From contig MU646471.1 of NCBI GenBank assembly GCA_026770585.1, positions 405,426 to 433,336 of the forward strand: DNA of 27,911 bases. Reading direction: 5' to 3'. Made by a program: the position numbers and the translations under genes. Origin of the DNA: Baffinella frigidus. Its lineage: Eukaryota > Cryptophyceae > Cryptomonadales > Baffinellaceae. Shown in pieces: positions 25,187-27,911 of this stretch. Within the stretch, counting starts at the first letter, position 1; each line of letters begins with the position of its first letter. A model generated the notes under the pieces. The model was not told the DNA's origin and ran no database searches. It was given only the letters and a program-made list of their open reading frames with translations.

Positions 25187-26687
25187 TACAGTGGGAGAGG
25201 AATTGCACCAGTCCGGGGAGGAGATTGCGCGACGGCCAGTCCGCGAGGTACGCATACCATAGAGGGATCGGGAGAAGAGGTCTCGGTAGAGCGACGAGAG
25301 CGAGAGAGAGAGAGAGCGTGTGTGTGTGAGAGAGAGAAAGAGGAAGGGGGGGAGAGCGAGAGCGAGAGCGAGAGAGCGAGCGGGACAGAACGAGAGAAAG
25401 AGATAGAGACAGAGAGGGTAGGGTGCGAGGGAGAGAGAGAGAGAGAGAGATGGGATACGTTGGGGGGATAATCGCACCAGTCCGGGGAGGAGGTTGCCCG
25501 ACGGCCAGTCTGCGAGGTACGCATACCAGAGGGGGATGGGTAGGAGATCTCGGTAGAGCGAGGAGAGCGCCTCCGCACATGACATCATCTGTCACCCCCC
25601 GCGCCACCTTTTTAGAGTTGGGGCTCTAAAGTTGACGGATTTGTACCACGCACCTAGGATGACAACTTGAGAAAGGCATCCAGGACTGAACGGTTCTGGC
25701 AGCCCTCCTTCCACCATGGACACACCGTGTTAGCCCCGCTCACTCCTTCCTGGCACCATGCCGCGCGGGGTCGCTCGTTGCTGTTTCTGAATCTACACGC
25801 CTCCTCGGGGGGCCCCTTCGACTGCCAACATCATTTCGAAACCGTTCAGTCCTGAATGTCTAACTGTTCAGCCCTGAAAGTTTCGAAACCGTTCAGCTCT
25901 GAATGACTGAGGCATCACCGACGACACTGGCGCACGGAGGGGGGTTGGAATGCAGTGAGGGAGGTAGGGGGAGGTGCTGGGGTGGGGGGCCGTGGGTGGT
26001 GTTCATGCCTGAGTGACGCGGTGGTGCGGGAGGGAGGCAGGGGGGGAGGCAGGGAGGTACACGGAGGGTGGCGCAGGGGTGGAAGGGAAGGGGGCCTGAA
26101 TGTGCGTCAGCGAAATGGCGGAGAGGAAAGTGTACCAGGAAGATAGATGGGCCGAAGTGAGTCGAGGGTGGTGTTCGTGCGCACGTGGGTAACGCGGCGG
26201 TGGGGGTCTGCAGGAGGGACACTGGCTAGGCAGTGGACGTGACTTGTGTAAAGTCGCTCCGGCTATCTCTACTAGGGGAAATATCCCCAGAGGGGGAGGG
26301 CGCGCGCGACACAGAGGAGGGCCACGGCCTTCCCGGCCACGACGAGCATGCAGTGCGGGAGGCAGGGAGGCAGGGAGGGAGGCAGGTGCAGGGGTTTAAT
26401 CTCCATACAAGTATTAATTAATTGCTTTTGGCAACGAAAATTACTACACGGTTTGCTCATAAAAGTAATAGTAAAGCGTTTGTGTAGTAAATTTCGTTGC
26501 GTCGAAAGCAATTAATTAATACTTTTGTAGAGATGAGGTAGGGGGGTGAGCGCACCTGGGTGACGCGGCGGTGGGGGAGGGCGCGGGCGACGAAGAGGAG
26601 GGTCACGGCCTTGATCGCCATCACCAGCATTCGCGCTACCGCATCGTTGGTCGTCGTCGCCCAGACTACGTCCAGGAACGTCGACAC
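22580..26687 (-). CDS. RNFT: RNFT1/RNFT2-type transmembrane RING-HC E3 ubiquitin ligase, C-terminal half, six exons
   Basis: Exons on the minus strand: 26687-26556, 25588-25478, 24616-24563, 23910-23858, 23082-22904 and 22668-22580. All junctions keep frame (phases 0, 0, 0, 2, 1) and use GT-AG sites, giving 205 residues to TAG. Exon 1 reads VSTFLDVVWATTTNDAVARM, then a membrane helix LVMAIKAVTLLFVARAL; exon 2 has ALSSLYRDLLPIPLWYAYLA; exon 3 CYLTFKLIAVLNRIG; exon 4 HLRSSLASLASHSSPYG. This order of blocks is that of vertebrate RNFT proteins. The RING spans exons 5-6: Cys143, 146, 158, His160, Cys163, 166, 177, 180 (C3HC4). Cys177 itself is split by the last intron, which rebuilds TCPLCR. RNFT proteins are membrane-bound E3 ligases of the secretory pathway; the target here is unknown. 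The start of exon 2 is the least certain border. Exons for the N-terminal half are not found and probably lie beyond 27911. Introns carry extra exon copies, MITEs and arrays. Confidence 0.9.
22681..22900 (+). repeat. Telomere-like array filling the last RNFT intron
   Basis: TTTAGGG, TTTGGTG, TTGAGGG and GTGTAGGG heptamers occupy nearly the whole intron between RING exons 5 and 6 (22669-22903). In the gene's direction it reads C-rich. Confidence 0.9.
23101..23512 (+). repeat. Telomere-like and GAGGGT arrays in RNFT intron
   Basis: TTCAGGG heptamers, then GGGATCA and a long GAGGGT hexamer run (about 23398-23505). A degenerate exon copy (23187-23298) sits in the middle. Confidence 0.85.
23187..23298 (-). 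pseudogene. Degenerate second copy of RNFT RING exon 5
   Basis: It keeps the CAG|CTACGTGGG acceptor border and the EEVACTICHDG beginning, with mostly silent changes upstream. It then departs after CHDGC into LTNP and a stop, losing the rest of the RING. The intact copy is 23082-22904. Confidence 0.85.
23994..24111. mobile_element. MITE, G family, in RNFT intron
   Basis: Ends TAGCTCTGCCTGAGTTTTAT and AACTCGGGCAGAGCTG, more diverged than 12395-12512. It lies between the RNFT exons at 24563 and 23910. Confidence 0.8.
24112..24361. other. RNFT intron, no exon seen
   Basis: Contains two versions of a GCATCGAGGAGT-CGATAAC / AGAACAAGG phrase and two CCGGA(G/T)AGTACNCAGGGC phrases (one at 23941), consistent with an older local duplication. 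Confidence 0.45.
24362..24462. repeat. Dispersed repeat R3, copy 2
   Basis: GGGCTCCCCAATTTGGTGAG and AAAGTTGACGGATTTGTACC ... GCATGTCAACTTGAGA, matching 8741-8862. Lies in an RNFT intron. Confidence 0.65.
24688..24992 (-). pseudogene. Fragmentary copies of RNFT exon 2
   Basis: The piece at 24951-24992 matches the exon end and its donor side (DGQPSGNLLRDW in one frame; CGTCTGGCAATCTCCTC). A shorter piece at 24690-24706 matches GATGGGCAGCC. Both carry the intron sequence that normally follows the exon, so the duplicated unit includes intron. Confidence 0.65.
24705..25465 (+). repeat. GA arrays separating exon-2 copies in an RNFT intron
   Basis: Four GA-rich blocks with GC, GTGTGTG and TAGATAGA interruptions. 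In the gene's direction they read CTCTCT. Very long open frames through them are artefacts. Confidence 0.9.
25207..25300 (-). pseudogene. Frameshifted copy of RNFT exon 2
   Basis: Very similar to 25478-25588 but with two extra bases between the Arg-Asp-Leu codons and the Tyr-Gly/Trp-Tyr codons, so the LLPIPLWYAY block is out of frame. The donor GTGCAATT is kept. It lies about 270 bp after the intact copy. Confidence 0.8.
25610..25677. repeat. Dispersed repeat R3, copy 3 (short)
   Basis: AAAGTTGACGGATTTGTACC, CACGCACCTAGGAT and GACAACTTGAGA, just upstream of RNFT exon 2. Confidence 0.65.
25681..25855. mobile_element. Inverted-repeat element (CAGGACTGAACGGTT ends)
   Basis: CCAGGACTGAACGGTTCTGG on the left and TCGAAACCGTTCAGTCCTG on the right are inverse over about 16 bp. 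A further GAAACCGTTCAGCTCTGAA follows directly at 25880-25900, so the right end is duplicated. Lies in an RNFT intron. Confidence 0.65.
26000..26352 (-). pseudogene. Serial degenerate copies of the 3' border of RNFT exon 1
   Basis: The clearest piece, 26285-26352, reads MLVVAGKAVALLCVARALPL in minus-strand sense, a relative of MLVMAIKAVTLLFVARALPH in the intact exon. Shorter echoes of GTGACGCGGCGGTGGGGGAG occur near 26012-26032 and 26188-26212. GGAGGCAGG-type simple repeats separate them. Confidence 0.7.
26397..26535. mobile_element. MITE, M family, 20 bp after an RNFT donor site
   Basis: TAATCTCCATACAAGTATTA / ACTTTTGTAGAGATGA arms with the CAACGAAAATTACTACACGG core. It begins just downstream, in gene direction, of the exon ending at 26556. 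Confidence 0.85.
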
Positions 26688-26723
26688 CTGACGTGACGCC
26701 ACACACCATGGTGAATATCTTCA

Positions 26724-26858
26724 TCCGGGGAAACGTATTTTTCTTTCATTTGACGGCAACGAAAATTACTACACAATTCGTTTTTATTAGTAATATTAAA
26801 GCATTTGTGTAGTAATTTTCGTTGCCATCAAATGAAAGAAAAATAGGGTTCCCCGGAT
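26724..26858. mobile_element. MITE, M family, 36 bp before an RNFT acceptor
   Basis: ATCCGGGGAAACGTATTTTTC / GAAAAATAGGGTTCCCCGGA arms with the same core. It is nearly identical to 586-718. With the preceding element it flanks one 132-nt exon. Confidence 0.85.
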
Positions 26859-27315
26859 AAATCTGGCTCTGTCCCGCTCAATCTCGTCTCGTTATTATTA
26901 GTTTTAAAGAAGGATCTTCAGAACAAATTAACCGGCCATCTACGTCTAAATATTTTACACGATGAGACGAAACTTGACTCAAACAGAGCTACAATATGGG
27001 TATGGGGTCGAGAGAACGGGGGGGTGGGAGGTGGTGAGACTGTGCGGGTGTCAGCCACTTTACTAACACTGGCCAAACACTGAATGTCACCACCTGCCAC
27101 CCGGGTGGCAGGAAGGACGAGGAGCTGCCTCTCACGTGGGACCGCACACTCATTTAGTACCACGAAACGAACCGTCGCGTCCTGAAATCTTCAGTAATGA
27201 CCTGCCGTGGGTTAGCCACCACACTGACACTGGTCACACTGAATGTCACCACCTGCCACCCGCCACCCCACGCATGTCAGCCGCCAAGCCCAGAGTGCGA
27301 GCGTGCGAGCGCGGC
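26859..27315. other. No gene supported; direct duplication and a perfect palindrome
   Basis: A block containing GACACTGG..ACACTGAATGTCACCACCTGCC occurs at about 27050-27115 and 27205-27270. The first copy ends in a perfect 20-bp palindrome, CCTGCCACCCGGGTGGCAGG (27093-27112). I looked here for upstream RNFT exons and found none. Confidence 0.55.
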
Positions 27316-27457
27316 ACCAGCCACCACCCCTCCGAGGTGGACCAGATCGAGGCTTGAAAAGCGCCGATTCCTCGGGCGGCACCTGCGAAAACGAATGTGT
27401 CGCCCGAGGAAATGGCTCCGAAAAATCATCGATTTGGTCCGCCTCACAGGGCTGGTG
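27316..27457. mobile_element. MITE, P family, diverged
   Basis: CACCAGCCACCACCCCTCCG and CCGCCTCACAGGGCTGGTG ends, followed inward by GTGGACCAGATCGA / TCGATTTGGTCC and the arms CCTCGGGCGGCAC / GTCGCCCGAGG. Confidence 0.65.
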
Positions 27458-27529
27458 AGGGCTCCGCGGTCGGAGGGGGGCACGGGCCTGACAGGCAGTC
27501 TGGGGATAACCCCCATCTAGGCATAGCCG

Positions 27530-27632
27530 GAGTGACTTTACAAGTCACGTCCTATAAGTATTATAGTCACGTCCTATAAGTATTATAGAAAACACACACG
27601 AGTCACGTCCTATAAGTATTATAGAAAAGACA
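27530..27632 (+). repeat. Tandem repeat AGTCACGTCCTATAAGTATTATAG
   Basis: Three copies with spacing of about 26 and 40 bp. Each contains the near-palindrome CTATAAGTATTATAG. No gene nearby that it could clearly serve. Confidence 0.8.
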
Positions 27633-27762
27633 CAAACGGTTCTTCCAGGAGGCATCCGGGCACCGCCGACAGGAGACTGGGCGTGGCCCTACACCCTACA
27701 CCCTCAACTCCAAGGGGCCCAGGGCAGGAGTGTGCCGTGGGGGATAGGTTCATAGGGAAACC

Positions 27763-27911
27763 CCTGGAAAGTTCGGTAGTTTCCCTACGGATTTAGGTAG
27801 GACCTTCCTACCGTAGGCCGTAGGGCTCCTAGGACCAGAATGTCCTAGGATTTTGGCCTACGGTAGGAGGTCCTAGGCAATGCCGTAGGAGAAACTACCG
27901 AACTTTCCAGG
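27763..27911. mobile_element. MITE, C family, perfect 20-bp ends
   Basis: CCTGGAAAGTTCGGTAGTTT at the left and its exact inverse at the very end of the window. The inner CCTACGGTAGGAGGTCCTAG and ATGCCGTAGG are shared with 11128-11274, whose outer arms differ. The window ends exactly at its last base. Confidence 0.85.

Noticed and set aside
24648-25607. Very long minus-strand frames of Ser-Leu repeats and plus-strand frames of Glu-Arg repeats
   Set aside because: They are translations of GA/CT microsatellite, open in several frames at once. Only the short RNFT exon pieces within them look coding.
26918-27163. Upstream RNFT exons on the minus strand
   Set aside because: The frame has no hydrophobic segments of the expected kind and consists largely of a duplicated non-coding block and a palindrome.

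Overview
This is a GC-rich eukaryotic nuclear contig with one assembly gap (N run 13117-13271). Coding exons are short and joined by GT-AG introns. Arrays of TTTAGGG-type (plant/green-algal telomere-like) repeat lie inside the sequence, and small inverted-repeat transposons (MITEs) are extremely dense. I infer a green alga, possibly a repeat-rich prasinophyte such as Cymbomonas. That guess rests on repeat type and general look only and is not proven. Most long open frames here are repeat translations, so I called genes by rebuilding exons from splice sites, reading phase and family motifs.

Layout. 1-2500: MITEs, a TTTGGTG array and no convincing gene. 2554-4248 (minus): an SGNH-type carbohydrate esterase (SASA/DUF303 family) in three exons whose last intron is filled by GA-rich and telomere-like arrays; its C-terminal block is missing. 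4288-4446 (minus): a 52-residue membrane ORF ending 39 bp before the esterase start. 4505 onward (plus): a divergent small secreted/membrane gene. 5350-9100: minisatellites and MITEs, including two copies of a coiled-coil exon buried in a CCTTCCAGTA minisatellite. 9202-10190 (minus) and 10341-10988 (plus): a divergent pair, a single-pass membrane protein with a cytosolic coiled coil and a coil-ended ORF, separated by a short inverted repeat. 11100-17400: almost only mobile and simple repeats plus tandemly duplicated cassettes. 17412-17804 (minus): a Ser-Pro-rich terminal exon. 18096-21842: a large inverted duplication flanking a small Gly-rich gene (19165-20202, plus); the right copy is riddled with MITEs, so the left copy serves as the empty site.

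The main result is 22580-26687 (minus). Six exons splice in perfect phase into the C-terminal half of an RNFT1/RNFT2-type transmembrane RING-HC ubiquitin ligase. Nearly every intron carries degenerate extra copies of a neighbouring exon mixed with CT-rich, telomere-like and MITE sequence. In all three minus-strand genes checked, the arrays lie so that the transcript reads the pyrimidine-rich strand (CTCTCT or CCCTAAA). This suggests introns that tolerate, or use, expanding pyrimidine tracts.

Several MITE families are modular: the same core hairpin occurs with different outer arms. The genes do not form an evident pathway.
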